From assembly GCF_900112865.1 (NCBI RefSeq), contig NZ_FONH01000019.1, forward strand, positions 1 to 64,000: a stretch of DNA of 64,000 nucleotides, given 5' to 3'. Shown one piece after another: positions 26,190-36,661 of this stretch. The stretch's first letter is position 1, and every line of letters begins with the position of its first letter. A model generated the notes under the pieces. The model did no database searches. It worked only from the letters and a program-made list of their open reading frames with translations, and was not told the DNA's origin. Both the position numbers and the translations under genes were made by a program. This DNA is from Dyella marensis. Its GTDB lineage: Bacteria > Pseudomonadota > Gammaproteobacteria > Xanthomonadales > Rhodanobacteraceae.

Positions 26190-26936
26190 ATGGCCGACGC
26201 CGACGCCGCGCGGATCCCGCGCCACATCGCCATCGTGATGGACGGCAACGGCCGCTGGGCCAAGGCGCGCCACCGCCCGCGCAGCTTCGGTCACAACGCC
26301 GGCCGCAAGGCCCTGCGCGAAGTGGTCGAAGGCTGCCTGCGCGAAGGCGTGCAGGCACTCACCGTGTTCGCCTTCTCCAGCGAGAACTGGCAGCGCCCGC
26401 AGGACGAGGTCGGCGCGCTGATGGAGCTGTTCGTGCGCGCCCTGGACAAGGAAGTGGACGAACTGCACCAGCACGGCGTACGCATGCGCTTCGTCGGCGA
26501 CCTGGGCGCGTTCGATCCGACCCTGCGCCAGCGCATGAACCAGGCGATCGCACACACCGCCGGCAACGACAAGCTGCATCTCAACGTGGCGGTGAACTAC
26601 GGCGGTCGCTGGGACGTGGTGCAGGCCGCGCGCAAGGCCGCCGAGGCGGTGGCCCGCGGCGAGTTCCGCGCCGACGAGATCGACGAGCAGTTGCTCGGCC
26701 ATTGGATGAGCCTGGCCGAACTGCCCCCGCTGGACCTGTTCATCCGCACCGGCGGCGAGCTGCGCATCAGCAACTTCCTGCTGTGGCAGGCCGCCTATGC
26801 GGAGCTGTATTTCACCGATACCTTGTGGCCGGACTTCGACCAGGCTTGCCTGCGCGGGGCCATCGAGGAATATGCACGCCGTGAGCGCCGCTTCGGGCGC
26901 ACCGGCGAGCAGGTCGCCGTCAAGGCGTCAACCTAA
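26190..26936 (+). CDS. uppS: Undecaprenyl diphosphate synthase
   Basis: A 248-residue cis-prenyltransferase that extends farnesyl diphosphate with isopentenyl diphosphate to make the carrier lipid for peptidoglycan and O-antigen. The catalytic Asp is in [15 protein letters not shown]. Other signatures are [25 protein letters not shown] and [20 protein letters not shown]. It is followed after 8 bases by cdsA, in the canonical order. Confidence 0.97.
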   Translation: MADADAARIPRHIAIVMDGNGRWAKARHRPRSFGHNAGRKALREVVEGCLREGVQALTVFAFSSENWQRPQDEVGALMELFVRALDKEVDELHQHGVRMRFVGDLGAFDPTLRQRMNQAIAHTAGNDKLHLNVAVNYGGRWDVVQAARKAAEAVARGEFRADEIDEQLLGHWMSLAELPPLDLFIRTGGELRISNFLLWQAAYAELYFTDTLWPDFDQACLRGAIEEYARRERRFGRTGEQVAVKAST

Positions 26937-26944
26937 GGATCCGC

Positions 26945-27766
26945 ATGCTGCTTCAGCGCACTCTTACCGCACTGCTGCTCGCGCCGCTGGCGATCCTGCT
27001 GATCCTGTGGCCGCCGACGACGGTGTTCGCGCCGCTGGTGGCGCTGGCCTTCCTGGCCGCGCTGTGGGAATGGACCCGCCTGTCCGGCCTGAAGCACGAC
27101 ACCGGCGTGCGCGGCGGCCTGCTGGCCGCCGCCGCCGTGTTGTTCGCCCTGCTGTGGTGGGCGCGCGACTCCGCCCTGTGGCCGGTGCTGATCGGCGTCG
27201 GTGTGCTGTGGTGGGGCGTGGTCTGCGTCTGGCTCAACCACTTCGCCTTCGGCGCCGCGCCGACGCGCGAGAACCGGCTGCTCAAGCTCGGCGCCGGTGC
27301 GCTGGTGATCGTGCCGGCCTGGGTGGCCGCGATGAGCATCCACCGCGACCAGCCGCACGGCCACTGGTGGACCGTGCTGGCCCTGGCCATCGTGTGGGCC
27401 GCCGATATCGGCGCCTATTTCAGCGGCCGCCTGTTCGGCAAGCGCAAGCTCGCCCCGACCATCAGCCCCGGCAAGACCTGGGCCGGCGTGTACGGCGCCT
27501 TCATCGCCGGCGCCCTGGTGGCCGGCGTGGGCGGCTGGCTGCTGCACGTGCGCGACGGCAGCCTGGTCGGCCTGATCCTGCTGTCGATGGTCACGGTGGT
27601 CGCCTCGATCGTCGGCGACCTGCTGGAAAGCCTGATGAAGCGGCATGCCGCGGTGAAGGACTCCGGCAACCTGTTCCCCGGCCACGGCGGCCTGCTGGAC
27701 CGCCTGGACAGCGTGTTCGCCGCCCTGCCCGTGTTCGCCGCCGGCAAATTGCTGCTGGGTCTATGA
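26945..27766 (+). CDS. cdsA: Phosphatidate cytidylyltransferase
   Basis: A 273-residue inner-membrane enzyme making CDP-diacylglycerol from phosphatidate and CTP, the branch point of phospholipid synthesis. About seven membrane helices are predicted. The family signature falls at the end: [20 protein letters not shown] then GLLDRLDS. Its TGA overlaps the dxr ATG (ATGA), so the two are coupled. Confidence 0.96.
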   Translation: MLLQRTLTALLLAPLAILLILWPPTTVFAPLVALAFLAALWEWTRLSGLKHDTGVRGGLLAAAAVLFALLWWARDSALWPVLIGVGVLWWGVVCVWLNHFAFGAAPTRENRLLKLGAGALVIVPAWVAAMSIHRDQPHGHWWTVLALAIVWAADIGAYFSGRLFGKRKLAPTISPGKTWAGVYGAFIAGALVAGVGGWLLHVRDGSLVGLILLSMVTVVASIVGDLLESLMKRHAAVKDSGNLFPGHGGLLDRLDSVFAALPVFAAGKLLLGL

Positions 27767-28947
27767 GCAAGCCTCGCCAGATCGCGGTACTGGGGGCCAC
27801 CGGCTCCATCGGTGGCAGCACCCTGGACGTCGTCGCGCGCCATCCGGAACGTTTCCGCGCCAGCGTGCTGACCGCCCATCGCCAGGTGGAAGCGCTCGCC
27901 GCGCTGTGCGAGCAGCACCGGCCGGACCTGGCCGTGATCGGCGACCCGGCCCTGGAGGGCGAACTGTCCCGCCGCCTGGCCGCCGCCGGCGTGCGCTGCG
28001 AAGTGGCCGCCGGCCACGACGCCATTACCGCCGCCGTCTCCGGCGGGCAGTGCGACACCGTGGTGGCCGCCATCGTCGGCGCCGCCGGCCTCGATTCCAC
28101 CTTGGCCGCGGCCCGCAGCGGCAAGCGCCTGCTGCTGGCCAACAAGGAATCGATCGTGATGGCCGGCCCGCTGCTGCTGGCGGCGCTGCGCGAAGGCGGC
28201 GGCGAACTGATTCCGGTCGATTCCGAGCACAACGCCATCTTCCAGTGCCTGCCGGGCGGCCGGCCCGAGCTGGCGCGCAGCGGCGTGCGCCGGCTGGTGC
28301 TGACCGCGTCCGGCGGCCCGTTCCGCGGCCGCCGCCGCGCCGAGCTGGCCGGCATCACCCCGGACGAGGCCTGCCGCCATCCCAAGTGGTCGATGGGCCG
28401 CAAGATCTCGGTGGACTCGGCCACGCTGATGAACAAGGGCCTGGAGGTGATCGAGGCGCACCACCTGTTCCAGGCCGCGCCCGACGCCATCGAGGTGCTG
28501 GTGCATCCGCAGAGCCTGGTCCACTCGCTGGTCGAATACGTCGACGGCTCGGTGCTGGCCCAGCTCGGCAACCCCGACATGCGCACTGCCATCGCCCATG
28601 CACTGGCCTGGCCGGAGCGGGTCGAATCCGGCGTGCCGCCGCTGGACCTGGCCGCCCACGGCACGCTGCAGTTCGAGACGCCGGACCTGGCCACCTTCCG
28701 CTGCCTGGCCCTGGCCTTCCAGGCGCTGCGCGCGGGCGGCGACGCGCCCGCCATCCTGAATGCGGCCAACGAAGTGGCCGTGGCAGCCTTCCTTGCCGGC
28801 GGCCTGCCCTTCCTGTCGATCGCCGACGTAGTCGAAAGCGTGCTCATGGAACTGCCGCCGCAAGCCGTGGTCGATGTCCGGTCCCTTACTGAACGTGACC
28901 GGGCAGCCCGCGAAGCCGCCCGCCGCATCCTCCGCAACGCATGCTGA
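27763..28947 (+). CDS. dxr: 1-deoxy-D-xylulose 5-phosphate reductoisomerase
   Basis: A 394-residue NADPH enzyme of the MEP isoprenoid pathway. The nucleotide-binding loop is [17 protein letters not shown]. The active-site motifs are [19 protein letters not shown] and [11 protein letters not shown], with [20 protein letters not shown] for metal and substrate. It supplies isoprenoid precursors that the adjacent uppS uses. Its start overlaps the cdsA stop. Confidence 0.97.
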   Translation: MSKPRQIAVLGATGSIGGSTLDVVARHPERFRASVLTAHRQVEALAALCEQHRPDLAVIGDPALEGELSRRLAAAGVRCEVAAGHDAITAAVSGGQCDTVVAAIVGAAGLDSTLAAARSGKRLLLANKESIVMAGPLLLAALREGGGELIPVDSEHNAIFQCLPGGRPELARSGVRRLVLTASGGPFRGRRRAELAGITPDEACRHPKWSMGRKISVDSATLMNKGLEVIEAHHLFQAAPDAIEVLVHPQSLVHSLVEYVDGSVLAQLGNPDMRTAIAHALAWPERVESGVPPLDLAAHGTLQFETPDLATFRCLALAFQALRAGGDAPAILNAANEVAVAAFLAGGLPFLSIADVVESVLMELPPQAVVDVRSLTERDRAAREAARRILRNAC

Positions 28948-28960
28948 TAAGCTCTTGCAG

Positions 28961-30307
28961 ATGAATTCCTTTTTAGGCTCGGTGTTCTGGTTGCTGGTCA
29001 CGCTCGGCGTGCTGGTGACCTTCCATGAGTTCGGCCACTACTGGGTCGCGCGCCGCTGCGGCGTCAAGGTGCTGCGCTTCTCGGTGGGCTTCGGCAAGGC
29101 CATCTGGAGCCGCATCGGCAAGGACGGTACCGAGTACCAGATCGCCGCCATCCCGCTGGGCGGCTACGTGAAGATGCTGGACGCCCGCGAGGGCGAGGTC
29201 GACCCGGCCGACCGCGGCAGCGAATTCACCAGCAAGCCGGTCTGGCAGCGCATCGCCATCGTCGCCGCCGGCCCTGCCTTCAACCTGATCTTCGCCATCG
29301 CCGCGTTCTGGGCGATGTACGTGGTCGGCATGCCCGACTTCGCCCCGCTGGTCACCGCCACCCCGCACAGCATGGCCGCCGACGCCGGCGTCCGCGACGG
29401 CGACCGCGTGCTCGCCGTCGACGGCAAGCCGGTCGACACCATGGGCGACACCTACGAGGCGCTCGGCAACGCCCTGCTCGGCCGCGAGCCGCTGCCGCTG
29501 CGCGTACGCGGCAGCGACGGCACGGAGCGCGTGGTCACCCTGCCGTTGAACCGGCTGCCGGCTGGCCAGGACATCGGCCAATACATGGACAAGCTCGGCA
29601 TCAAGCTCGCCTCGCCCGCCCCGATCGCCGCCGTGGTGAGGGCCGGCTTCCCGGCCGCCAGCGCCGGCATGCAGGGCGGCGACCGCATCGTCAGCATCAA
29701 CGGCCAGCCGGTGACCGACTTCGAGGCCTTCTCGCGCCTGGTGGTGGCCGAAGCCACCAAGTCGCCGGCCCTGGACATCGCCGTCGAGCGCCAGGGCAAG
29801 CCGCTGTCGTTCAAGGTCACCGCGCGCATGGAATCGATGGAAGGCCAGCCGCCGCGCTGGCTGATCGGCGTGTCGCCGCCGCAGCCGGAGCCGATGCTGC
29901 GCCGCTACGGGCCGGCCGCCGCCGTATCCGCCGCGCTGACCACCACCTGGGACAACACCGCCTCGATCTTCAACATGATCGGCAAGATGGTCAGCGGCCA
30001 GGCCTCGACCAAGAATCTGTCCGGCGTGATCGGCATCGCCCAGGTGGCCAATGCCTCGGCCAGTGCGGGCCTGGGGGCGTTCCTGCGTTTCCTGGCCGCG
30101 ATCTCGCTGAGCCTGGCGGTATTGAACCTGCTGCCCATCCCCGTCTTGGACGGCGGTCACCTGCTGTATTACCTTATCGAGTTGGTCAAGGGCAGTCCGC
30201 TGAGTGAGCGCACGATGATGGCCGGCCAGTACGTCGGCCTGTTCCTGCTGCTCACCTTGATGGGTCTGGCGTTCTACAACGACATCCATCGCAGCCTGTT
30301 CTTGTGA
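28961..30307 (+). CDS. rseP: RIP metalloprotease RseP
   Basis: A 448-residue intramembrane zinc protease. HEFGH in the first helix and LNLLPIPVLDGGHLLYYL near the C-terminus provide the zinc site. Two PDZ domains lie between them (about 120-220 and 225-310). It performs site-2 cleavage of the anti-sigma factor RseA in the envelope stress response. It is 13 bases after dxr and precedes bamA, whose folding failures trigger the same response. Confidence 0.96.
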   Translation: MNSFLGSVFWLLVTLGVLVTFHEFGHYWVARRCGVKVLRFSVGFGKAIWSRIGKDGTEYQIAAIPLGGYVKMLDAREGEVDPADRGSEFTSKPVWQRIAIVAAGPAFNLIFAIAAFWAMYVVGMPDFAPLVTATPHSMAADAGVRDGDRVLAVDGKPVDTMGDTYEALGNALLGREPLPLRVRGSDGTERVVTLPLNRLPAGQDIGQYMDKLGIKLASPAPIAAVVRAGFPAASAGMQGGDRIVSINGQPVTDFEAFSRLVVAEATKSPALDIAVERQGKPLSFKVTARMESMEGQPPRWLIGVSPPQPEPMLRRYGPAAAVSAALTTTWDNTASIFNMIGKMVSGQASTKNLSGVIGIAQVANASASAGLGAFLRFLAAISLSLAVLNLLPIPVLDGGHLLYYLIELVKGSPLSERTMMAGQYVGLFLLLTLMGLAFYNDIHRSLFL

Positions 30308-30440
30308 CGCAAGTGGCCAACGCCAGCGTCGGGGGACGATCAGCGAGCCGTGGCAAGGCGACATCCGTTGTCGCCCGCGTCGCGGCGCCATGCGTTGAAA
30401 CGTCCTCCGCCTCGCCGGCGAACGGTGCGCGCTTTTTTTC

Positions 30441-30463
30441 GAAGCGGGGAACCTCCCCGCTTC
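30441..30463 (+). promoter_or_regulatory. Hairpin in the rseP-bamA spacer
   Basis: GAAGCGGGG and CCCCGCTTC form a 9-base stem with a 5-base loop, preceded by a run of seven T and followed by a weak pyrimidine stretch. It may attenuate read-through from the upstream operon into bamA. Nothing else is visible in 30308-30519. Confidence 0.4.
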
Positions 30464-30519
30464 AACTCTTACTCGCAGCGGCCCCGGCCGTTGTGTCGGA
30501 ATAAACTACGGAATCGACG

Positions 30520-32961
30520 ATGAAGCGTATCGCCGCCCTGATCCTGCTTGCCTCACTCTCCGCCAACGTGCTCGCGTTCGAGCCGTTCGTCGTTTCCGAC
30601 ATCCGCATCGATGGCCTCAGCCGCATCTCCGCGGGCACGGTGCTCAACTACCTGCCGGTCAACAAGGGCGACCGCCTGACCTCGGATGCCGCCCAGCGCG
30701 CGATCCGCGCCCTGTACCAGACCAAGTTCTTCAGCGAGGTCGAGATCGACCGCGAAGGCGACATCATGGTGATCAAGGTCACCGAGCGTCCGTCCATCGC
30801 CAAGCTCACCCTGCGCGGCAACAAGGACATCAAGGAAGACGACCTGCGCAAGGGCCTGAAGGAGATCGGCCTGTCCGAAGGCGAGACTTTCGACCGCCTC
30901 TCGCTCGACCGCGTGCAGCAGGAACTGATCCGCCAGTACTACAACCGCGGCAAGTACAACGTGTCGGTCGAGCCGCACGTGACCAACCTTGACCGCAACC
31001 GCGTGGCGATCGACATCGAGATCCGCGAAGGCAAGGTCGCCAAGATCAAAGAGATCAACATCGTCGGCAACAAGGCGTTCACCGACAAGGAAATCCGCAA
31101 GGACTTCGAGTCCGACACCAGCAACTGGATGTCCTGGTATTCGAAGGACGACCAGTACTCGCGCGAAAAGCTCTCCGGCGACCTGGAGAAGCTGCAGTCC
31201 TACTACATGGACCGCGGCTACGCCGACTTCGGCGTGGATTCCACCCAGGTGAGCATCGCCCCCGACAAGCGCGAGATGTACATCGCCGCCGCGGTGAAGG
31301 AAGGCGAGATCTACACCGTCTCCGACATCCACCTGCTCGGCGACCTGGTGCTGCCGGAAGAGACCCTGCGCCAGCTGGTGTTCCAGAAGAAGGACCAGAC
31401 CTTCAACCGCAAGGCGATCGAAGCCAGCTCCGATGCGATCAAGAGCATCCTGGCCAGCATCGGCTACGCCTTCGCCAAGGTCACCCCGGTGCCGAAGCTG
31501 GACAAGGACAAGCGCACCGTCGACCTCACCTTCTACATCGAGCCGGGCAAGCGCGTGTACGTGCGCCGCGTGGTGTTCAACGGCAACACCCGTACCGAAG
31601 ACGACGTGATGCGCCGCGAGATGCGCCAGCTGGAAGGCAGCTGGTACTCGCAGCCGGCGATCGACCGCTCGAAGATCCGCCTGCAGCACCTGGGCTACTT
31701 CAAGAAGGTCGACATCGACAAGAAGCTGGTGCCGGGCACCGAGGACCAGGTCGACCTGACCGTGAAGGTGGAAGAACAGTCCGCCGGCAGCCTGATGTTC
31801 GGCGTGGGCTACTCGCAGTACTCGGGCATCATCCTGTCCGCCTCGGTCTCGCAGAACAACTTCCTGGGCACGGGCGACAGCTTCTCGGTGTCCGCGCAGC
31901 GCAGCGACTACGTCACCAGCGTCAGCGCCACCTACTTCAACCCGTACCTGACCGACAACGGCATCGGCATCGGCTACAACGCCGCCTACAGCAAGAGCGA
32001 CTACGGCGACGCCAACAGCGACTTCGTCAACTTCACCAGCAGCCAGAAGTCGTTCTCGGCCTTCCTCAACATCCCGATCACCGACTTCGACAACCTGCGC
32101 GCGGGTCTGGGCCTGAGCAGCAACAAGATCAACCTGGATTACCAGTACTACGACTCCACCGGCCAGATCGTCTCGCAGAGCCTGTCGCCGCAGGCGCTGA
32201 TCGACTACCAGAACGCGATCGGCCACAAGACCATCCATTCCTGGACCGGCCAGCTGGGCTGGACCCACGACACCCGCAACGGCTACTGGGCGCCGACCCG
32301 CGGCGGCCTGATGTCGCTGTCGACCGACATCGCCCTGCCCGGCTCGACCGTGCAGTACTACAAGATCTTCGGCGAGGCCAACCACTACTGGCCGATCGGT
32401 CGCGGCTTCGTGCTGTACCTGGACGGCCAGGTCGGCTACGGCAAGACCTACGGCCAGGAGTACGACAACAGCTTCGGCGACTACATCAAGGGCCAGAAGA
32501 TCGACTTCCCGTTCTGGGAGAACTACTACTCCGGCGGCGTGCGCGACGTGCGCGGTTTCCAGGACAACACCCTGGGCCCGAAGCTGTGCGTGGGCCTGGA
32601 CGCCAACAATAAGCCGCTCAAGCCCGATGCCGACGGCCGATGCAACGGCGGCTACTACGCCTACGCCCAGCCGGTCGGCGGCGCGTTCAAGGTGCTGGGC
32701 ACGGCACAGGTGTTCCTGCCGCTGCCGTTCCTGAAGGACGTCAACACCGCCCGCGTGTCGTGGTTCCTCGACGTCGGCAACGCATACAAGGACTACTCGA
32801 GCTTCAAGGCCAGCGACCTGCGCGCCTCGACCGGCCTGTCGCTGCAGTGGCAGGCGCCGATCGGCCCGCTGATCATCAACTTCGCCATGCCGATCCGCTC
32901 CAAGAAGGAAGATCGCCATTACGAGGAGCGCATCCAGTTCACCTTCGGCAGCCAGTTCTGA
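30520..32961 (+). CDS. bamA: Outer membrane assembly factor BamA
   Basis: An 813-residue Omp85-family protein. A signal peptide (MKRIAALILLASLSANVLA) is followed by five POTRA domains (about 22-420) and a 16-strand barrel. The conserved loop motif VRGF appears in GVRDVRGFQDNTLGPK. The C-terminus ends in Phe (IQFTFGSQF), as expected for barrel proteins. It inserts beta-barrel proteins into the outer membrane. lpxD follows directly; the skp gene often found between the two is missing. Confidence 0.97.
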   Translation: MKRIAALILLASLSANVLAFEPFVVSDIRIDGLSRISAGTVLNYLPVNKGDRLTSDAAQRAIRALYQTKFFSEVEIDREGDIMVIKVTERPSIAKLTLRGNKDIKEDDLRKGLKEIGLSEGETFDRLSLDRVQQELIRQYYNRGKYNVSVEPHVTNLDRNRVAIDIEIREGKVAKIKEINIVGNKAFTDKEIRKDFESDTSNWMSWYSKDDQYSREKLSGDLEKLQSYYMDRGYADFGVDSTQVSIAPDKREMYIAAAVKEGEIYTVSDIHLLGDLVLPEETLRQLVFQKKDQTFNRKAIEASSDAIKSILASIGYAFAKVTPVPKLDKDKRTVDLTFYIEPGKRVYVRRVVFNGNTRTEDDVMRREMRQLEGSWYSQPAIDRSKIRLQHLGYFKKVDIDKKLVPGTEDQVDLTVKVEEQSAGSLMFGVGYSQYSGIILSASVSQNNFLGTGDSFSVSAQRSDYVTSVSATYFNPYLTDNGIGIGYNAAYSKSDYGDANSDFVNFTSSQKSFSAFLNIPITDFDNLRAGLGLSSNKINLDYQYYDSTGQIVSQSLSPQALIDYQNAIGHKTIHSWTGQLGWTHDTRNGYWAPTRGGLMSLSTDIALPGSTVQYYKIFGEANHYWPIGRGFVLYLDGQVGYGKTYGQEYDNSFGDYIKGQKIDFPFWENYYSGGVRDVRGFQDNTLGPKLCVGLDANNKPLKPDADGRCNGGYYAYAQPVGGAFKVLGTAQVFLPLPFLKDVNTARVSWFLDVGNAYKDYSSFKASDLRASTGLSLQWQAPIGPLIINFAMPIRSKKEDRHYEERIQFTFGSQF

Positions 32962-33022
32962 TCCAGGAGCTGGTCCTGACCGGGCCCGGCCCGGACAGTC
33001 GCCGATCCACCGCAATACCCCC

Positions 33023-33053
33023 GAAAGCGCGGCCACGGCCGCGCTTTCTTTTG
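33023..33053 (+). terminator. Hairpin terminator after bamA
   Basis: Stem GAAAGCGCGGCC/GGCCGCGCTTTC followed by TTTTG, 61 bases past the bamA stop. It probably ends most bamA transcripts ahead of lpxD. No clear promoter for lpxD is visible between it and 33116. Confidence 0.75.
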
Positions 33054-33115
33054 CCCGTGCGGAAAGACGTCGCGGCCCCCACGCCCTACAATGCCCGCAC
33101 CGCCAGGGAGCCCGC

Positions 33116-34159
33116 ATGAGCACCATCCAACACACCGTGGCCGAGCTGGCCGAGCGATTCGGCCTCGCCTTCCAGGGCGACGGCCAGCGCGTCATCGACG
33201 GCGTCGGCACGCTGGCCGGCGCCGGCCCCAGCCAGCTGAGCTTCCTCTCCAACAGCAAGTACAGCGCCCAGCTGAGCGGCACCCGCGCCGGCGTGGTGGT
33301 GCTGCGCGAAGAGAACGCGGGCGATTGCCCCACCGCCGCGCTGGTGGCCAAGGATCCCTACGTCGCCTACGCCAGGATCGCCGCGCTGTTCGAGCGCCTG
33401 CCCGCCTATCCGGCGGGCATCCACGCCAGCGCCGTGGTCTCGCCCGCCGCGCGCATCGCGCCGACCGCGAGCATCGGCCCCTGCTGCGTGGTGGAAGAGG
33501 ACGCCGTGATCGAGGACGGCGCCGTACTTGGGCCGCATTGCATCGTCGGCGCCGGCTGCACCGTCGGCGCGCAGTCGCGCCTGGTCGCGCGCGTCACCCT
33601 GGTCACCCGCGTGACGCTGGGCAAGCGCGTGCTGGTGCATCCGGGCGCGGTGATCGGCTCGGACGGCTTCGGCCTCGCCTTCGACCGCAGCGCATCGGAT
33701 CACGGCAGTTGGATCAAGCTGCCGCAGCTCGGCGGCGTGCGCATCGGCGACGACTGCGAGATCGGCGCCAACACCACCATCGACCGCGGCGCGCTGGAAG
33801 ACACCGTGCTGGAAGAAGACGTGCGCCTGGACAACCAGATCCAGATCGCCCACAACGTCCACGTCGGCGCGCACACCGCCATGGCCGGCTGCGCCGCGGT
33901 GGCCGGCAGCGCGAAGATCGGACGCTATTGCATGATCGGCGGCAACGCCGGCGTGCTGGGCCATCTCGAACTGGCCGACCGGGTTACCATTACCGCCAAG
34001 AGCCTGGTGACCCATTCGATCCGCGAGCCCGGCGAGTATTCCGCGGGGGTACCGTTGCAGGAGAACCGCCTGTGGCGGCGCAACGCGGCCCGTTTCAAGC
34101 ACCTGGATGAGTACGTGCGCCGCCTTTCGGCGCTGGAGAAGGACAGCAACAATGAGTGA
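33116..34159 (+). CDS. lpxD: UDP-3-O-acylglucosamine N-acyltransferase
   Basis: A 347-residue lipid A enzyme that adds the second hydroxyacyl chain. An N-terminal uridine-binding domain is followed by hexapeptide repeats of a left-handed beta helix (HPGAVIGSDGFGLAF, DCEIGANTTIDRGALEDTV, HNVHVGAHTAMAG), which includes the conserved His near 245. The 3' end overlaps fabZ by 8 bases. It uses hydroxyacyl-ACP. Confidence 0.97.
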   Translation: MSTIQHTVAELAERFGLAFQGDGQRVIDGVGTLAGAGPSQLSFLSNSKYSAQLSGTRAGVVVLREENAGDCPTAALVAKDPYVAYARIAALFERLPAYPAGIHASAVVSPAARIAPTASIGPCCVVEEDAVIEDGAVLGPHCIVGAGCTVGAQSRLVARVTLVTRVTLGKRVLVHPGAVIGSDGFGLAFDRSASDHGSWIKLPQLGGVRIGDDCEIGANTTIDRGALEDTVLEEDVRLDNQIQIAHNVHVGAHTAMAGCAAVAGSAKIGRYCMIGGNAGVLGHLELADRVTITAKSLVTHSIREPGEYSAGVPLQENRLWRRNAARFKHLDEYVRRLSALEKDSNNE

Positions 34160-34625
34160 CAAGACCGTGCCCTTCCACCTGCCGGTGACCGTCGAGCAGA
34201 TCCAGAACCTGCTGCCGCATCGTTATCCGTTCCTGCTGGTGGACCGGGTGATCGAGCTGGACCCGGACCACCGCGTGGTGGGCCTGAAGAACGTGACCAT
34301 GAACGAGCCGTTCTTCCAGGGCCATTTCCCCGGCCATCCGGTGATGCCCGGCGTGCTGATCGTGGAGGCCATGGCGCAGACCGCCGGCCTGCTCACCCAG
34401 ATCAGCAGCCGCCTCAAGGGCGACACCGGCAGCCCGCTGTTCTACCTGGCCAAGGTCGACGACGCGCGCTTCTACAGCCCCGTCGTGCCGGGCGACCAGC
34501 TGCATATGGAAGTGAAGCTGCTGCGCCTGCTGCGCGGCATGGGCATGTTCGAGGCCGAAAGCCGCGTCAACGGCAAGAAGGTCGCCTCCTGCCAGCTGGT
34601 CTGCGCGGCGAGGTCCGACAAATGA
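34152..34625 (+). CDS. fabZ: 3-hydroxyacyl-ACP dehydratase FabZ
   Basis: A 157-residue hot-dog-fold dehydratase. The catalytic His and Glu lie in [20 protein letters not shown]. It competes with LpxA and LpxD for hydroxyacyl-ACP, so its placement between them links fatty acid and lipid A synthesis. The ATG lies inside the end of lpxD, and the stop overlaps lpxA by four bases. Confidence 0.97.
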   Translation: MSDKTVPFHLPVTVEQIQNLLPHRYPFLLVDRVIELDPDHRVVGLKNVTMNEPFFQGHFPGHPVMPGVLIVEAMAQTAGLLTQISSRLKGDTGSPLFYLAKVDDARFYSPVVPGDQLHMEVKLLRLLRGMGMFEAESRVNGKKVASCQLVCAARSDK

Positions 34626-35395
34626 TCCATGCCACCGCTCAGATCGATCCGTCGGCCAGGCTCGGCGCCAACGTCAGCGTCGGCGCCTACAGCGTGATCG
34701 GCGCCGAGGTGGAGATCGGCGAAGGCACGGTGATCGGTCCGCACGTCGTGATCGAAGGTCCCACCCGGATCGGCCGCGACAATCGCATCAGCCAGTTCGC
34801 CTCGCTGGGCGGTGCGCCGCAGGACAAGAAATTCCAGGGCGAGCGCACCGAGCTGGTGATCGGCGACCGCAACCTGATCCGCGAATTCGTCACCGTCAAC
34901 CGCGGCACCGGCGACGGCGGCGGCATCACCCGCATCGGCAACGACAACTGGCTGCTGGCCTATGTGCACGTGGCGCACGACTGCCAGATCGGCAACAACA
35001 CCGTGTTCTCCAACTACTCGGCGCTGGCCGGGCACGTGGAGATCGGCGACTTCGTGATCATGTCCGGCTTCTCCGGCGTGCATCAGTTCTGCAAGGTCGG
35101 CGCGCACGCCTTCATCGGCATGGGCTGCCTGGTCGGCTCCGACGTGCCGCCGTTCGTGATGATGGCCAACGAGCAGCGCGGCCGCCCGCGCGGCATCAAC
35201 AGCGAAGGCCTCAAGCGCCGTGGCTTCGACCCGACCCGCATCGCCGCGATCAAGCGCGCCTACCGCACGCTGTACATGGCCGGCCTGACCCAGGCCGACG
35301 CGCGCGAACAGCTGGTGACGCTGGCGCAGGAAAGCGACGACGTGCGCGCGATGCTGGACTTCCTCGATCGCAGCGAGCGCGCCCTGGCGCGCTGA
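34622..35395 (+). CDS. lpxA: UDP-N-acetylglucosamine O-acyltransferase
   Basis: A 257-residue left-handed beta-helix enzyme, the first step of lipid A synthesis. The catalytic His lies in [20 protein letters not shown], with later segments [20 protein letters not shown] in the C-terminal helical part. Its start overlaps fabZ (ATGA). A palindrome and a 60-base gap separate it from lpxB. Confidence 0.97.
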   Translation: MIHATAQIDPSARLGANVSVGAYSVIGAEVEIGEGTVIGPHVVIEGPTRIGRDNRISQFASLGGAPQDKKFQGERTELVIGDRNLIREFVTVNRGTGDGGGITRIGNDNWLLAYVHVAHDCQIGNNTVFSNYSALAGHVEIGDFVIMSGFSGVHQFCKVGAHAFIGMGCLVGSDVPPFVMMANEQRGRPRGINSEGLKRRGFDPTRIAAIKRAYRTLYMAGLTQADAREQLVTLAQESDDVRAMLDFLDRSERALAR

Positions 35396-35396
35396 C

Positions 35397-35421
35397 GACT
35401 ATATGCGCCCCGCATATAGTC
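35397..35421. promoter_or_regulatory. Perfect palindrome between lpxA and lpxB
   Basis: Arms GACTATATGCG and CGCATATAGTC (11 bases) with a 3-base CCC loop start two bases after the lpxA stop. It is AT-rich, unlike its surroundings, and lacks a following T-run. It could be a protein-binding operator or a short RNA hairpin between two otherwise tightly linked lipid A genes. Confidence 0.7.
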
Positions 35422-35455
35422 AAATCAGGCACGGGCTTTTGCCCTAAGCGCCACC

Positions 35456-36661
35456 ATGACACCCACGGCCAACGCCCCTTTGCAAATCGCTCTTATCGCC
35501 GGAGAAGACTCCGGCGATCAGCTTGGTGCGGACCTGATCGCTGCTCTGCGTCGTCGCTATCCGGAAGCCCGCTTCGTCGGCATCGGCGGCGCGCGCATGC
35601 AGGCGCAGGGCTTCGAGTCCTGGTACGACATCCGCGAGCTGTCGCTGTTCGGCCTGGCCGAAGTGATCGGCCACCTGCCGCGCCTGCTGCGCCTGCGCAA
35701 GGAACTGGTCGCGCGCCTGATCGCGGCGAAGCCCGCAGTGGTGGTCGGCATCGACGCGCCGGATTTCAACCTGGGCGTCGAGCAGCGCGTGCGCGCCGCC
35801 GGCCTGCGCACCGTGCACTACGTCAGCCCTTCCGTATGGGCCTGGCGCGAAGAGCGCGCGGCGAAGATCGGCCGCAGCGCCGACCGCGTGCTGTGCCTGT
35901 TCCCGATGGAACCGGCGATCTACGCACGCCATGGCGTCGATGCCCGCTTCGTCGGCCATCCGCTGGCGGACCGCTTCGCCCTGGTCTCCGACCGCGTCGG
36001 CGCACGCGATTTCCTCGAGCTGCCGCAGAACGCGCCGGTGCTGGCGGTGCTGCCGGGCAGTCGCTCGTCAGAAGTGACGAAACTGGGCAGCGTGTTCCTC
36101 GACGCCGCCCGCCGCGTGGCGGCGCAACTGCCTGGCCTGCGCATCGTGATCCCCGCCGCCAACGCACGCGTGCATGCCACGCTGAAGGCGATGCTCGGCG
36201 ATGGCCCCACCAACGACGACACTCCGATTCTTCTCGACGGCCGCGCCCACGAAGCCATGCTCGCCGCCGACGTGGTGCTGCTCGCTTCCGGCACCGCCAC
36301 ATTGGAAGCCATGCTGGCCAAGCGGCCGATGGTGGTGGGCTATCGCGTCTCGCCGATCAGCTACCGCATCGCGCGCGCGCTGAACATGCTGAAGACCGAC
36401 GTCTACGCGCTGCCCAACATCCTCGCCCGTGCCTGCGGCCTGGGCGACCAGGCCATGCTCGCGCCGGAACTCATGCAGGACGACTGCACGCCGGAGAAGC
36501 TCGCCGAAGCCGTGCTCGCGCTGTTCCACGACAGCCAGCGCCGCGGCGAGATCGTGGCCGCGTTCGAGCAACTGCACCGCGCCCTGCGCGGCGAGCTGGA
36601 AGGCGAAGCGGGCGACCATGCGGCCGACGCCGTCATCGAACTGATCGAGCGCCCGCGATGA
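35456..36661 (+). CDS. lpxB: Lipid-A-disaccharide synthase
   Basis: A 401-residue GT19-family glycosyltransferase that joins UDP-diacylglucosamine and lipid X. Signatures are [65 protein letters not shown] and [10 protein letters not shown]. The stop overlaps the rnhB start by four bases. The start is the ATG at 35456, after the palindrome-containing spacer. Confidence 0.97.
   Translation: MTPTANAPLQIALIAGEDSGDQLGADLIAALRRRYPEARFVGIGGARMQAQGFESWYDIRELSLFGLAEVIGHLPRLLRLRKELVARLIAAKPAVVVGIDAPDFNLGVEQRVRAAGLRTVHYVSPSVWAWREERAAKIGRSADRVLCLFPMEPAIYARHGVDARFVGHPLADRFALVSDRVGARDFLELPQNAPVLAVLPGSRSSEVTKLGSVFLDAARRVAAQLPGLRIVIPAANARVHATLKAMLGDGPTNDDTPILLDGRAHEAMLAADVVLLASGTATLEAMLAKRPMVVGYRVSPISYRIARALNMLKTDVYALPNILARACGLGDQAMLAPELMQDDCTPEKLAEAVLALFHDSQRRGEIVAAFEQLHRALRGELEGEAGDHAADAVIELIERPR

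Noticed and set aside
30448-30474. Possible sigma-E promoter (GGAACC) before bamA
   Set aside because: The box lies inside a hairpin arm and no matching -10 element is at the right distance.
30553-33351. A 932-codon open frame opposite bamA
   Set aside because: Antisense to bamA and lpxD, with no signal peptide, start site or domain.
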